A stretch of 64,000 nt of DNA from Pedobacter alluvionis (GTDB lineage Bacteria; Bacteroidota; Bacteroidia; Sphingobacteriales; Sphingobacteriaceae): NCBI RefSeq assembly GCF_003664035.1, contig NZ_RCCK01000011.1, forward strand, positions 744,001 through 808,000. The letters are read 5' to 3'. Each line of letters begins with the position of its first letter. The first letter of the stretch is position 1. Shown piece after piece: positions 8,999 to 18,147 of this stretch. Position numbers and translations under genes: made by a program. The notes under the pieces were generated by a model. The model saw nothing but the letters and a program-made list of their open reading frames with translations. It was not told where the DNA came from and did no database searches.

Positions 8999-9907
8999 TT
9001 ATTTTGCTATAAAATTTAATAATAAGCCCAACTGTACCGCCGGGATGTAAAAAAACGAACAGAACATTACTTTCCTGGCATCGGCCAAGTCTCTGCTCAT
9101 TAAAAGTTTAAAAGCCAGCCAGCTAAAAATAAGTCCTGCTATTAAAGATAAACCGGCAATGTAATAACCGCCAAATCCATAAATGGTTGGCAATAAACTT
9201 ACAGGTATTAAAATTAGCGTACTTAAAAAGGTAAGGAGAGCTGATGTTTTATCTCTTTTCTTTGTAGGCAATAATCTAAAACCTGCTTTTTTATAATCAT
9301 CATCCAAAACCCATGCAATTGCCCAAAAATGAGGAAACTGCCATACAAACTGGATTAGAAATAAAATTCCTGCAATATAATAATCAATTTCGTGGAACAT
9401 TTCGGCTTTTAAACTTCCAAATGCCGCCAAATAACCAATAAGCGGTGGTAAAGCACCGGGAATAGCACCAACAAAAACAGCTATTGGCGATTTTCTTTTC
9501 AATGGCGTATAGGCAAAAGCATATAACAGTATTGAAAACACAGAAAGTAAACCAGTTTCTAAATTTAATCTGCCCAATAACCAGGTACCCAAAAAAGCCA
9601 TAAACACACCTAGAATCAGCCCTTGTCCAGTAGTCATTCTACCCGCTGGCATAGGACGATCTTTGGTTCTTGACATTAATTTATCCAGATCTTTCTCTAT
9701 AATTTCGTTAAAACAGTTTGCAGCAGCAGTTACCAAAAAGCCACCAGCAATTAAGATTAACCAGTTTCCCCAATCAATGCTGGAAATATGGCCTCTACCT
9801 ACTTGCATTTTCTGTCCGATCAAAAAAGAGATCGACGCCGAAAACACCACCGTAAACGATAGTCTGAATTTTATAAGCTTAGAAAAATCTGAAAGATATT
9901 GCTTCAA
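8999..9907 (-). CDS. ctaB: Protoheme IX farnesyltransferase (heme O synthase)
   Basis: A 302-residue polytopic prenyltransferase of the UbiA superfamily that adds a farnesyl group to heme B to make heme O. The first aspartate-rich motif is seen as NCFNEIIEKDLDKLMSRTKDRPMP (split here as NCFNEIIEKDLD and SRTKDRPMP), and the second region as FVWQFPHFWAIAWVLDDDYKKAGF, also split, WQFPHFWAIAW then DDDYKKAGF. Heme O is the substrate of the heme A synthase encoded immediately upstream, so the pair supplies heme A to subunit I of this operon. Confidence 0.95.
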   Translation of the reverse strand: MKQYLSDFSKLIKFRLSFTVVFSASISFLIGQKMQVGRGHISSIDWGNWLILIAGGFLVTAAANCFNEIIEKDLDKLMSRTKDRPMPAGRMTTGQGLILGVFMAFLGTWLLGRLNLETGLLSVFSILLYAFAYTPLKRKSPIAVFVGAIPGALPPLIGYLAAFGSLKAEMFHEIDYYIAGILFLIQFVWQFPHFWAIAWVLDDDYKKAGFRLLPTKKRDKTSALLTFLSTLILIPVSLLPTIYGFGGYYIAGLSLIAGLIFSWLAFKLLMSRDLADARKVMFCSFFYIPAVQLGLLLNFIAK

Positions 9908-9919
9908 TTTTCTTAAATA

Positions 9920-10978
9920 TTATTGTTTATATGTACTTGTTCTGTAAACCAATAAGTACAGGTAAAACTGTAAACTAAACAACAGCGTAGAGAACAAAAT
10001 ATGTAATGCCTGTGCTGCCGGAGGAAAAGCAATGTATGCTAAAGCTAAACCACTTAATAACTGAACTAAAAGCGTAATTAAAATAAATCTTGCTGTTAAC
10101 AATGGAGCAGCTTTACCACTAAAACGATCAATAACCATTTTATAAACCACACCATTGGTGATTATTACCAATATAGCCAAATCGCGGTGATAAGAAAAAA
10201 CACTTCCAACCTTCGATATCCATAATGCTTTTCCACTATAGGCCAAAGATTTCGCAATTACATCAACGGCTTCCCTCACATCAGTACCCAAAACGATCTG
10301 AATAATACTGACTACTAATGTAAAGAACAAAAAACCTTTCAGCCATAGTATCCTATACATAATTACCGAAGGTGCTTTATTCAGCTGTTTCGCATAATTA
10401 TATGTGTAAATTGATATTGCCAAAATAACCAGTGCTAAAAGCATGTGTACCGTTACTACCCATTGTGCCAGATTGGTAGATACTACTATTGAACCTAACC
10501 AAGCCTGATAACCTACTACAAAAATGTTCAGGATACTTAGCAAAATAATCCGTTTTGCTGTTTTACGGTAAGTAAAAGAATAAACGGCTGTTAAAAACAG
10601 GAATATTCCAGCTGCTACCCCAGCTAAGCGATTTAAGTACTCCGTCCAGGTTTTAGCCGGATTAAACTCTTCGGGTACAGTAATGCTCTGATCGTGCCTG
10701 ATACTATCAGCTAAGGCTACTTTGCCCATGCTTTCTAAATACCTGGCAAACTTTTCATTCTTTTTTAACCTGCCTGCAACATATTTTTCTTTATAGTTGG
10801 CAGGAAGCTGAGATACATCTGTTGGCGGAATGTAACGATCGAAACATTTCGGCCAATCCGGGCATCCCATGCCTGATCCGGTACTGCGCACAATACCACC
10901 GGCAAGTATAACCAATAGCGTAACTATGATGGTTATAAGATTAATTCGAATGAAACGTTGTTCTGATCTGCTGACCAT
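9920..10978 (-). CDS. ctaA: Heme A synthase (COX15/CtaA family)
   Basis: A 352-residue, eight-helix membrane enzyme that oxidises the methyl group of heme O to the formyl group of heme A. It has the family start LLVILAGGIVRSTGSGMGCPDWPKC (seen in parts VRSTGSGMGCPDWPKCF), the paired histidine helices around TVHMLLALVILA and SYHRDLAILVI, and a late QALHILFSTLLFSLQF. The length is that of the Bacteroidota and proteobacterial type rather than the shorter Bacillus type. It lies between subunit I and heme O synthase genes; a terminator-like hairpin precedes it. Confidence 0.94.
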   Translation of the reverse strand: MVSRSEQRFIRINLITIIVTLLVILAGGIVRSTGSGMGCPDWPKCFDRYIPPTDVSQLPANYKEKYVAGRLKKNEKFARYLESMGKVALADSIRHDQSITVPEEFNPAKTWTEYLNRLAGVAAGIFLFLTAVYSFTYRKTAKRIILLSILNIFVVGYQAWLGSIVVSTNLAQWVVTVHMLLALVILAISIYTYNYAKQLNKAPSVIMYRILWLKGFLFFTLVVSIIQIVLGTDVREAVDVIAKSLAYSGKALWISKVGSVFSYHRDLAILVIITNGVVYKMVIDRFSGKAAPLLTARFILITLLVQLLSGLALAYIAFPPAAQALHILFSTLLFSLQFYLYLLVYRTSTYKQ

Positions 10979-10993
10979 ATATCTATTAAGATG

Positions 10994-11038
10994 AAAAGGG
11001 TATCCGGATAAGCAGAAACTTAATCAGATACCCCTTTT
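10994..11038 (-). terminator. Internal hairpin terminator after oxidase subunit I
   Basis: On the minus strand GGGGTATC pairs with GATACCC around a loop of about 22 bases and ends in CTTTTC. It sits between subunit I and ctaA, which are otherwise in the same direction, so it may lower expression of the assembly genes relative to the structural genes. Confidence 0.6.
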
Positions 11039-11058
11039 AAAATTGTTTTAAGCTTAAA

Positions 11059-12939
11059 CTAGCCTTTGTTTTCTTCAACAGGATTGGCTAGTTCCCAATC
11101 TTGTTGTATTTTTTCTGCTTCTTGATTTCCTTCAAAATCGTGAGGTAAATTAGAGCTCATGGTTTGCGAGAAAGGAACAGTTTGAGGAATAAAGTCTGCA
11201 TCATGTCCTGGTTTGCTATAATCGTATGGCCATCTGTAAACTGTCGGGATTTCTCCTGGCCAGTTACCGTGTAGGTGCTCAACAGGTGCAGTCCATTCTA
11301 ATGTGTTAGATTCCCATGGATTTTGAGGTGCAACTTTTCCTTTAAAGATTGAATAGAAGAAGTTAAACAAAAACGCTACCTGAGCAAGTGCTGCCATAAT
11401 AGCTGCCCATGTTACAAAAACGTTAACTGTTAACCATTTCTTCATGAATTCGAACTCAGTAAATGCATAGTAACGACGAGGTACACCATCTAAACCTAAG
11501 AAGTGAAGCGGGAAGAATACCAGGTAAGCTGCAATAAAAGTTAACCAGAAGTGTAAGTATCCCAATTTAGCATTCATCATTCTACCGAACATTCTAGGAA
11601 ACCAGTGATACACACCTGCAAGCATACCAAAGATTGCTGCAGATCCCATTACCAGGTGGAAGTGGGCAACAACAAAATAAGTATCGTGTAAGTTGATATC
11701 CAATGAGGCATTTCCTAAGAAGATACCGGTTAATCCACCAGAGATAAAGAATGAAACTAAACCAATAGCAAATAACATTGCCGGAGTGAAACGGATATTA
11801 CCTCGCCATAATGTAGCCAGATAGTTGAATGTTTTTACTGCTGATGGTACAGCAATGATTAATGTGGTAATCATAAACACACCACCCAACAATGGATTCA
11901 TACCGGTTACAAACATGTGGTGACCCCAAACGATGAATGACAATACGGTAATACCAATTAGGGAGTAAACCATTGCATGGTAACCAAAGATCGGTTTACG
12001 TGAGTTTACAGAGATAACCTCAGATGAGATACCCAATGCTGGCATAATTACAATATATACCTCAGGGTGACCTAAGAACCAGAATAAGTGTTGCCATAAA
12101 ATTGGAGAACCACCTTCATTTGGTAAAATATCAGTACCCATTACGATATCTGATAAGTAGAAACTTGTACCGAAACTACGGTCAAATACCATTAATACTA
12201 CCCCAGCCACAAGAACAGGGAATGATAAGATACCTAAAATAGCTGTTAAAAAGAAAGCCCAGATGGTTAATGGCATTTTCCAAAGGTCCATACCTTTAGT
12301 ACGCATGTTTAAAATTGTACTTACATAGTTAATACCACCCATTAAAGATGATGCTACGAAAAGTACCATACTGATTAACCACAAAGTCATACCCATTCCT
12401 GAACCTGGCATTGCCTTGGCAACAACAGAAAGCGGCGGATAAACCGTCCAACCACCCGATGCAGGACCTGTTTGGATAAAGAATGATGACATCATGATCA
12501 CACAGGCCATAAAGAAAAACCAGTATGAAAGCATGTTTAAGAATGGCGAAGCCATATCTCTTGCACCGATCTGAAGTGGGATCAATAAGTTACTAAATGT
12601 ACCACTTAATCCGGCGGTTAATACAAAGAAAACCATAATGGTACCGTGAATGGTTACCAAAGCCAGGTAAAAGTCGGGTTTAATACGACCGCCTTCAGCC
12701 CACTTACCTAAAAATGTTTCTAAGAAAGGGAAGTTTTGATCTGGCCATGCCAATTGAATACGGAATAAAATTGATAAGCCCATTGCTATTACCGCCATAA
12801 TAATACCGGTAATCAAAAATTGCTTGGCAATCATTTTATGATCCATACTAAAGATGTACTTTGAAATCAAAGTCTCTTTATGATGCCCATGATCAGCGTG
12901 ATCGTGATTGTGTTCGTCGTGTAATGCTATTGTTGACAT
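11059..12939 (-). CDS. ctaD: Cytochrome c oxidase subunit I
   Basis: The 626-residue catalytic subunit of an aa3-type oxidase, carrying heme a, heme a3 and CuB. It has twelve or more helices. CuB and the cross-linked tyrosine are seen in FWFLGHPEVYIVIMP, the CuB histidine pair in WGHHMFVTGMNP, and the heme ligands in HDTYFVVAHFHLVMGS. The GHPEVY motif marks the A family with a K channel tyrosine. The N-terminus (residues 7-21) is unusually rich in histidine and acidic residues. The gene follows subunit II by 23 bases and, with the act genes, suggests an Act-oxidase supercomplex. Confidence 0.97.
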   Translation of the reverse strand: MSTIALHDEHNHDHADHGHHKETLISKYIFSMDHKMIAKQFLITGIIMAVIAMGLSILFRIQLAWPDQNFPFLETFLGKWAEGGRIKPDFYLALVTIHGTIMVFFVLTAGLSGTFSNLLIPLQIGARDMASPFLNMLSYWFFFMACVIMMSSFFIQTGPASGGWTVYPPLSVVAKAMPGSGMGMTLWLISMVLFVASSLMGGINYVSTILNMRTKGMDLWKMPLTIWAFFLTAILGILSFPVLVAGVVLMVFDRSFGTSFYLSDIVMGTDILPNEGGSPILWQHLFWFLGHPEVYIVIMPALGISSEVISVNSRKPIFGYHAMVYSLIGITVLSFIVWGHHMFVTGMNPLLGGVFMITTLIIAVPSAVKTFNYLATLWRGNIRFTPAMLFAIGLVSFFISGGLTGIFLGNASLDINLHDTYFVVAHFHLVMGSAAIFGMLAGVYHWFPRMFGRMMNAKLGYLHFWLTFIAAYLVFFPLHFLGLDGVPRRYYAFTEFEFMKKWLTVNVFVTWAAIMAALAQVAFLFNFFYSIFKGKVAPQNPWESNTLEWTAPVEHLHGNWPGEIPTVYRWPYDYSKPGHDADFIPQTVPFSQTMSSNLPHDFEGNQEAEKIQQDWELANPVEENKG

Positions 12940-12962
12940 AATTCTTTCGCTCCTGCTTAATA

Positions 12963-14195
12963 TTATTTATTTAAAGCCATTTGGTTAGTTTTTACAGCTG
13001 CTGAATCTTTAGCTGCTGAATCTGCTACTGATTTTACAGGTGCAGGTGCCACTGGCAAATTAAATTGTTTTCTTAAATCGTCGTTTAAGTATGTTTTTTG
13101 CTCTGCAATCCAAGTTTTGTACTCGGCCTCAGAAACTACCCGTACCACTTTTTGCATATTGTAGTGACCTGCACCACAAATTTTAGCACATAAGAAAAGG
13201 TAGTTAAAGTTAGGATCGTTAGTCTCTTGCTGCATTTCTGCAGTAGTTTTTGTAGGCGTAAACTCAAATATCGTTCTCATACCCGGTACGGTATTTAACT
13301 GTACCCTAAAGTGCGGCATATAAAAACTGTGAATTACGTCTTTACTGGTCAAAATAAGTTTAACTGGTTTGCCTACTGGAAGCACCATCTCATCTGCCAT
13401 TTCATCATCACGAGAGTTGATATCTTTAAAATCGATACCCAGTGTGTTGCTAGATGTAGTTAACTTGTAGTTTTTGTTACCAACTATTCCATCAGCACCA
13501 GGATAACGGATAGACCATTTAAACTGCTCAGAAGTAACTTCAATTTGTAATGGCTTGTGGTTTGGGTCTTCAACTTTAAAGAAAATAGATCTCCAGGTTA
13601 AGAAACCCATTAATACCAAAACGGTTAATACTAAAGCCGGAACGATTGTCCAGATTTTTTCGATTGTATTATTGTGTGGGTAATAGTAAGCTTTTCTTTT
13701 AGCAGAGTATTTATAGATATAAGAAAATCCGAATAATAAGATGTGTGTAGCTACAAATACAATAGTGGTAATGATTAATGTTAAATTAAACATCTCATCA
13801 ATTTTCTTTCCGTGCTCAGATGCTGCAGCCGGAAGTAACATTGATCCATGCACTGTATATTCCCAATATACACCATACAAACCGATCACTAAAAACAACG
13901 CAAATAAACTTGCGTGTACCCCATTCCAGTTAATACCAACAGGTTTACCTTGTGCTTCGCGGCTTAACTCATATACTTTTATTGCTTTACCAATAATGGC
14001 AATGAACAAGCATACAGCAAGGAAAACCAGAATATAAAATATTACCGATTTATAAACCTCGCCCATATCAACCTTCGGTGCCGCGGCAGCACCTGCTGCT
14101 GCATCTTGCGCAAATACGCTAGTGTTTGCAAAAGCAGTAATCAATACTGCTAAAGCTGCGGTCGTTTTATTCGTTATAAACTTTCTTAAACTCAT
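12963..14195 (-). CDS. ctaC: Cytochrome c oxidase subunit II
   Basis: A 410-residue subunit that carries the binuclear CuA centre accepting electrons from the Act complex or a cytochrome c. A signal peptide ends near AFANTSVFAQ (about 29). Three helices follow: near 50-70, 90-108, and two around the 140-200 region, more than the usual two. The CuA site is complete: VIHSFYMPHFRVQLN supplies the first histidine and LCAKICGAGHYNM supplies two cysteines, histidine and methionine. There is no CxxCH, so it is not a caa3 fusion. The tail is rich in Ala, Lys and Ser. Confidence 0.95.
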   Translation of the reverse strand: MSLRKFITNKTTAALAVLITAFANTSVFAQDAAAGAAAAPKVDMGEVYKSVIFYILVFLAVCLFIAIIGKAIKVYELSREAQGKPVGINWNGVHASLFALFLVIGLYGVYWEYTVHGSMLLPAAASEHGKKIDEMFNLTLIITTIVFVATHILLFGFSYIYKYSAKRKAYYYPHNNTIEKIWTIVPALVLTVLVLMGFLTWRSIFFKVEDPNHKPLQIEVTSEQFKWSIRYPGADGIVGNKNYKLTTSSNTLGIDFKDINSRDDEMADEMVLPVGKPVKLILTSKDVIHSFYMPHFRVQLNTVPGMRTIFEFTPTKTTAEMQQETNDPNFNYLFLCAKICGAGHYNMQKVVRVVSEAEYKTWIAEQKTYLNDDLRKQFNLPVAPAPVKSVADSAAKDSAAVKTNQMALNK

Positions 14196-14264
14196 TTTCT
14201 TAAAAGTAGTACGCTGTACTGCTAATTATAATAATAATTAAATATTTGCTTTATCCTGTCACCA

Positions 14265-15518
14265 CTATAGTTGATGATGCAAACTTTCTTGTAATAATGG
14301 GTGATTCTTTGCAATTAAAGGTTTTTTACTTAATGATGTTAGAACCGTAAAGGTAAACAATCCTACGAAACCTATTGCAGTACCAATTTCTACAATTCCA
14401 AAACCATTATGACCTTCTTCTACCGCACCTGGCATAATCATCTGGTAATAATCTACCCAGTGACCTAATAATACCACTATAGAAACGAATAATAATTTTG
14501 CATCAGTCCTCTTGTTATCTCTATCCATTAATAATAATACCGGCGCTAAGAAATTCATGGCCAGGTTTAAGAAAAACCAGAATTTATAATATTCAAAACG
14601 TTTGTAGAAGTATACAGTCTCTTCAGGCATGTTTGCATAGTAGATCAATAAGAATTGAGCAAACCATACATAAGTCCAGAAGATAGAGAAACCAAAAATA
14701 AACTGACCTAAATTGTGTAAATGGCTATTGTTAACCCATTGCATATAACCTGCTCTTCTCAATAGGATAATGATAATAGCGATAGTAGCTAAACTGCTTA
14801 CCCACATTGCGGCAAAGTTATACCAACCGAACATGGTTGAGAACCAGTGTGCTTCTAATGACATGATGGTATCGAAAGCAAAAATCGGTGTTGTAAAACC
14901 GTAAATTACCAGGAAGATACAAGCATTTTTAAAGCTCTTTCTGTATGAATTTAAACCGCCAGTTAAATCTTCATTATATGAAAATTTAACAAACATCATT
15001 GCGAAAATACTGTAAACACCTAAAAACAATAATTGACGACCTAAAAAGAAAGGCTTATTTAAAAATACAGATTTACCGGCAATAATCGCATCATAATGTT
15101 CAGAACCTTTTTCTGCTAAACCCTGAGTTGCCCAGTGCTTATAAAGATAAGGTACGCTAACGCTTTGTCCATGTTCTACAATTGTATGCTCCATAAATAA
15201 ACCTGCAGATACGATAGCAATAAGTATGACTGCTGCAATTGGCAATGTTTTGGCCATTGCCTGCGGTACACGTAAAATTGATGCAGACCAACCTGCCTGA
15301 GCAACAAATTGAACAGCTAAGAAAAACATTCCCGACATACAAACGCATGCGAAGTAATATCCCATAAGCAACAGGTTAGCAAAAGTACGCTCTTGAAGGC
15401 CACTTAAGAAACCAAAAGCAATAGCAGCAACACCTAAAGCGATACCGATTATACTTAATGTTTTTACTTTACCTGTAAACTCAAACTGTTCACTAAAATT
15501 AATATTGTGAGTTCCCAT
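14265..15518 (-). CDS. actF: Alternative complex III subunit ActF
   Basis: A 417-residue membrane protein with about ten helices, of the ActC/ActF (NrfD-like) type found in alternative complex III. It shows IFWTYVWFAQFLLIYYANMPEE, typical of ActF, split here as FSIFWTYVWFAQF and YYANMPEET. ActF and ActC form the membrane core that binds menaquinol and may translocate protons. It is followed by the oxidase genes after a 69-base gap and preceded by actE with a 14-base gap. The start MGTHNINFSEQFEF lacks a signal peptide, as expected. Confidence 0.93.
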   Translation of the reverse strand: MGTHNINFSEQFEFTGKVKTLSIIGIALGVAAIAFGFLSGLQERTFANLLLMGYYFACVCMSGMFFLAVQFVAQAGWSASILRVPQAMAKTLPIAAVILIAIVSAGLFMEHTIVEHGQSVSVPYLYKHWATQGLAEKGSEHYDAIIAGKSVFLNKPFFLGRQLLFLGVYSIFAMMFVKFSYNEDLTGGLNSYRKSFKNACIFLVIYGFTTPIFAFDTIMSLEAHWFSTMFGWYNFAAMWVSSLATIAIIIILLRRAGYMQWVNNSHLHNLGQFIFGFSIFWTYVWFAQFLLIYYANMPEETVYFYKRFEYYKFWFFLNLAMNFLAPVLLLMDRDNKRTDAKLLFVSIVVLLGHWVDYYQMIMPGAVEEGHNGFGIVEIGTAIGFVGLFTFTVLTSLSKKPLIAKNHPLLQESLHHQL

Positions 15519-15532
15519 TTATATTTGCTTTA

Positions 15533-16117
15533 CTATTGTCCTTTTTGTAATTGTTGAACATACATCACCACTTTCCAACGATCTGTTGGTGAGATTTGCG
15601 AAGCATGCGAGCCCATGTTATTTACACCGTACGTAATGGTGTGGTAAATTTTACCTGCGGTAAGATCAACCATGTTACCACCCCTGGATGATGAACCTGT
15701 TTGATAAGCAGGTACGCCACTAAATTTCTCAATTTTAACCAGGTGTCCTTGTCCATCCCCTTTTTCGCCGTGGCAAGGACTACAGAAAACGGTAAATAAA
15801 TGTTTACCCTGAGCTAAATTAACCGTATCTACTGGTAGAGGGTTAACCATGCTCACTCCTGCTGCTTCGTAACCTTCTTTTGTATTAGGATACTCATCAT
15901 ATTCAGTAAAACCTACTGGTTTAGTATGTGCAGGTGGCAACTGGGCAGTTTTACCATCTTTAAAATTTTTGTTCGGCTGATCCGGATTGTAAGCAATCGG
16001 ATCATACATGTTTCTGGCATATTCTAAGCCAGTACTGCGTTTATCTTTACAAGCAGAAAAGGTAGCTGCAAAAGCGATAGCTAAAAACGCTGTGTAAACA
16101 AATTTATTCTTATTCAT
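15533..16117 (-). CDS. actE: Alternative complex III monoheme cytochrome ActE
   Basis: A lipoprotein with one c-type heme site, CSPCHGEKGDGQG, and a distal methionine candidate in GVNNMGSHASQI. The signal LAIAFAATFSAC gives a lipidated cysteine near residue 23. ActE passes electrons from the Act complex to the oxidase. The frame extends to ATG 16138, but ATG 16117 gives the cleaner signal peptide MNKNKFVYTAFLAIAF and only an 8-base overlap with actD. Translational coupling to actD is likely. Confidence 0.92.
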   Translation of the reverse strand: MNKNKFVYTAFLAIAFAATFSACKDKRSTGLEYARNMYDPIAYNPDQPNKNFKDGKTAQLPPAHTKPVGFTEYDEYPNTKEGYEAAGVSMVNPLPVDTVNLAQGKHLFTVFCSPCHGEKGDGQGHLVKIEKFSGVPAYQTGSSSRGGNMVDLTAGKIYHTITYGVNNMGSHASQISPTDRWKVVMYVQQLQKGQ

Positions 16118-16646
16118 AGCTAATGTACTTCCTTTCATTATACTTTATTTCTAAAGCACCTGCATCTTTTAATAATCCATCAATTACAGTATGTTCTACA
16201 TTGTCTTTTGCATCAACTGCAATCACAAAACGATCATCAGTAGCACGTAAATCCATCACTCTTGGTGCTCTTCCCGGAAATAAGTGAGTAGATGCATAAT
16301 AAGTTAACACCATACCGAAAGCACAGAACAATACTGTAAGTTCGAACATTATCGGAATAAAATCCGGTAATGCAAATGATGGTTTACCACCAATGTTTAC
16401 TCTCCAATCGATTACTGCGCAGAAATAAATCAAAGCGAATGCACAGCAAGTACCGGTAATACCAAAGCAAAATGCTGCGATATCGATTCTGGATCTTTTA
16501 ATTCCTAATTTGGCTTCTATTCCGTGTATAGGCATCGGTGTATATACATCATAAATGCTGATGTTATTTTCCTGAAGTTTTTCGATGCCGTGCATCATTT
16601 CGTCAGGATCGCCAAAGCTGCCTAAAATATATTTGATATCACTCAT
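16110..16646 (-). CDS. actD: Alternative complex III subunit ActD (DUF3341)
   Basis: A 178-residue protein with two central transmembrane helices (about 57-80 and 100-122) and cytoplasmic ends. The start YILGSFGDPDEMMHGIEKL and the GRAPRVMDLRATDDRFVIAV element (as PRVMDLRATDDRFVIAV) are typical of DUF3341/ActD. ActD is a structural membrane subunit with no cofactor. Its gene starts 2 bases after the actC stop and overlaps actE. Confidence 0.93.
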   Translation of the reverse strand: MSDIKYILGSFGDPDEMMHGIEKLQENNISIYDVYTPMPIHGIEAKLGIKRSRIDIAAFCFGITGTCCAFALIYFCAVIDWRVNIGGKPSFALPDFIPIMFELTVLFCAFGMVLTYYASTHLFPGRAPRVMDLRATDDRFVIAVDAKDNVEHTVIDGLLKDAGALEIKYNERKYISYE

Positions 16647-16648
16647 TG

Positions 16649-18121
16649 TTATATTTTTGCGTAATCTTCTTGTTTAACACTATCAAATTTTTCTAAAGAC
16701 TCTATGTACTCAGCTACATATTCTTTATTCTCATGCCCTTCTTTAATCTGTTTCATTTTGGCTTGCTCACTTGCAGTTTTTAATAATAATTTAACCTCTG
16801 CTATAGCGATTGATGGCAATACTCTTAAGAACAATAAGAATAAAGTAAAGAACAAACCAATTGAACCTACGAATACACTTATATCAACCCACGTTGGATA
16901 AAACATTGCCCAACTTGATGGAATATAATCGCGGTGTAATGAAGTAACGATAATTACGAAACGTTCGAACCACATACCCACGTTTACCACGATTGATAAA
17001 ATCCAGGTTGCTTTAATGCTTAAACGGATCTTTTTAAACCATAACAACTGTGGAGAGATTACGTTACAGGTCATCATCATCCAGTACGACCACCAGTATG
17101 GACCAGTAGATCTGTTGATAAATGCATACTGCTCATACTCTGAACCTGAATACCAGGCGATGAAGAACTCAGTTAAATAAGCCACACCTACGATTGATCC
17201 GGTTAAGATGATGATTTTATTCATCGACTCAATGTGGAACATGGTGATGTAGTTTTCTAAGCCTAATACTTTACGTGCAACCAATAATAAGGTTAATACC
17301 ATTGCAAATCCTGAGAAAATCGCTCCTGCCACGAAGTATGGAGGGAAGATGGTCGTGTGCCATCCCGGAATTACCGATGTTGCAAAGTCCATTGATACAA
17401 TCGTGTGTACCGAAAGTACCAGTGGTGTAGAGATACCTGCTAAAATTAACGACACCGCTTCGAAACGTTGCCATGTTTTAACGCTTCCACTCCATCCAAA
17501 AGAGAAGATAGAATAGATTTTTCTACGTGTTCCCACTGCACGGTCGCGGATGGTAGCGATATCTGGTAATAAACCTGTATACCAGAATAATAATGATACA
17601 GAGAAGTAAGTAGAGATTGCAAACATATCCCACACCAACGGTGAGTTAAAGTTTACCCAAAGTGAACCGAATTGGTTTGGTAAAGGTAAAACCCAATAGG
17701 CTAACCAAGGACGGCCCATGTGTGATACAACATAAGTTGCGGCACAGATTACGGCGAAAATGGTCATCGCCTCTGCCGAGCGGTTGATGGAGTTACGCCA
17801 GTTCTGACGGAAGAGTAATAGTACTGCTGAAATTAGTGTTCCAGCGTGACCGATACCTACCCACCATACGAAACCGGTGATATCCCAAGCCCAACCAACT
17901 GTTTTATTTAAGCCCCATGCACCGATACCATTCCAGAAAGTGTAGCTTACCGCTACTACCCAAAGTAAAGCACCTAATGAGGCAACGATGAAACCAATCC
18001 ACCAGGCCTTGTTTGGCTTGTTTTCTACCGGGCCTAAAATATCATCCGTAATTTTTGCATACGTGATGTTATCGCCGGTAATTAATGGTTCTCTAAGTAT
18101 TGATTCGTTATGTCCTGACAT
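16649..18121 (-). CDS. actC: Alternative complex III subunit ActC (NrfD/PsrC family)
   Basis: A 490-residue integral membrane protein with about ten helices and the NrfD/PsrC fold. Family segments include WWVGIGHAGTLISAVLLLFRQ, split as VWWVGIGHAGTLIS and LFRQNWRNSINRSAEAM, and FPPYFVAGAIFSGFAMV. ActC holds the quinol site facing the iron-sulfur protein ActB. It lies 26 bases after actB and 2 bases before actD. Confidence 0.95.
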   Translation of the reverse strand: MSGHNESILREPLITGDNITYAKITDDILGPVENKPNKAWWIGFIVASLGALLWVVAVSYTFWNGIGAWGLNKTVGWAWDITGFVWWVGIGHAGTLISAVLLLFRQNWRNSINRSAEAMTIFAVICAATYVVSHMGRPWLAYWVLPLPNQFGSLWVNFNSPLVWDMFAISTYFSVSLLFWYTGLLPDIATIRDRAVGTRRKIYSIFSFGWSGSVKTWQRFEAVSLILAGISTPLVLSVHTIVSMDFATSVIPGWHTTIFPPYFVAGAIFSGFAMVLTLLLVARKVLGLENYITMFHIESMNKIIILTGSIVGVAYLTEFFIAWYSGSEYEQYAFINRSTGPYWWSYWMMMTCNVISPQLLWFKKIRLSIKATWILSIVVNVGMWFERFVIIVTSLHRDYIPSSWAMFYPTWVDISVFVGSIGLFFTLFLLFLRVLPSIAIAEVKLLLKTASEQAKMKQIKEGHENKEYVAEYIESLEKFDSVKQEDYAKI

Positions 18122-18147
18122 AATTTGTATTTTCTTTATACTAAAGC

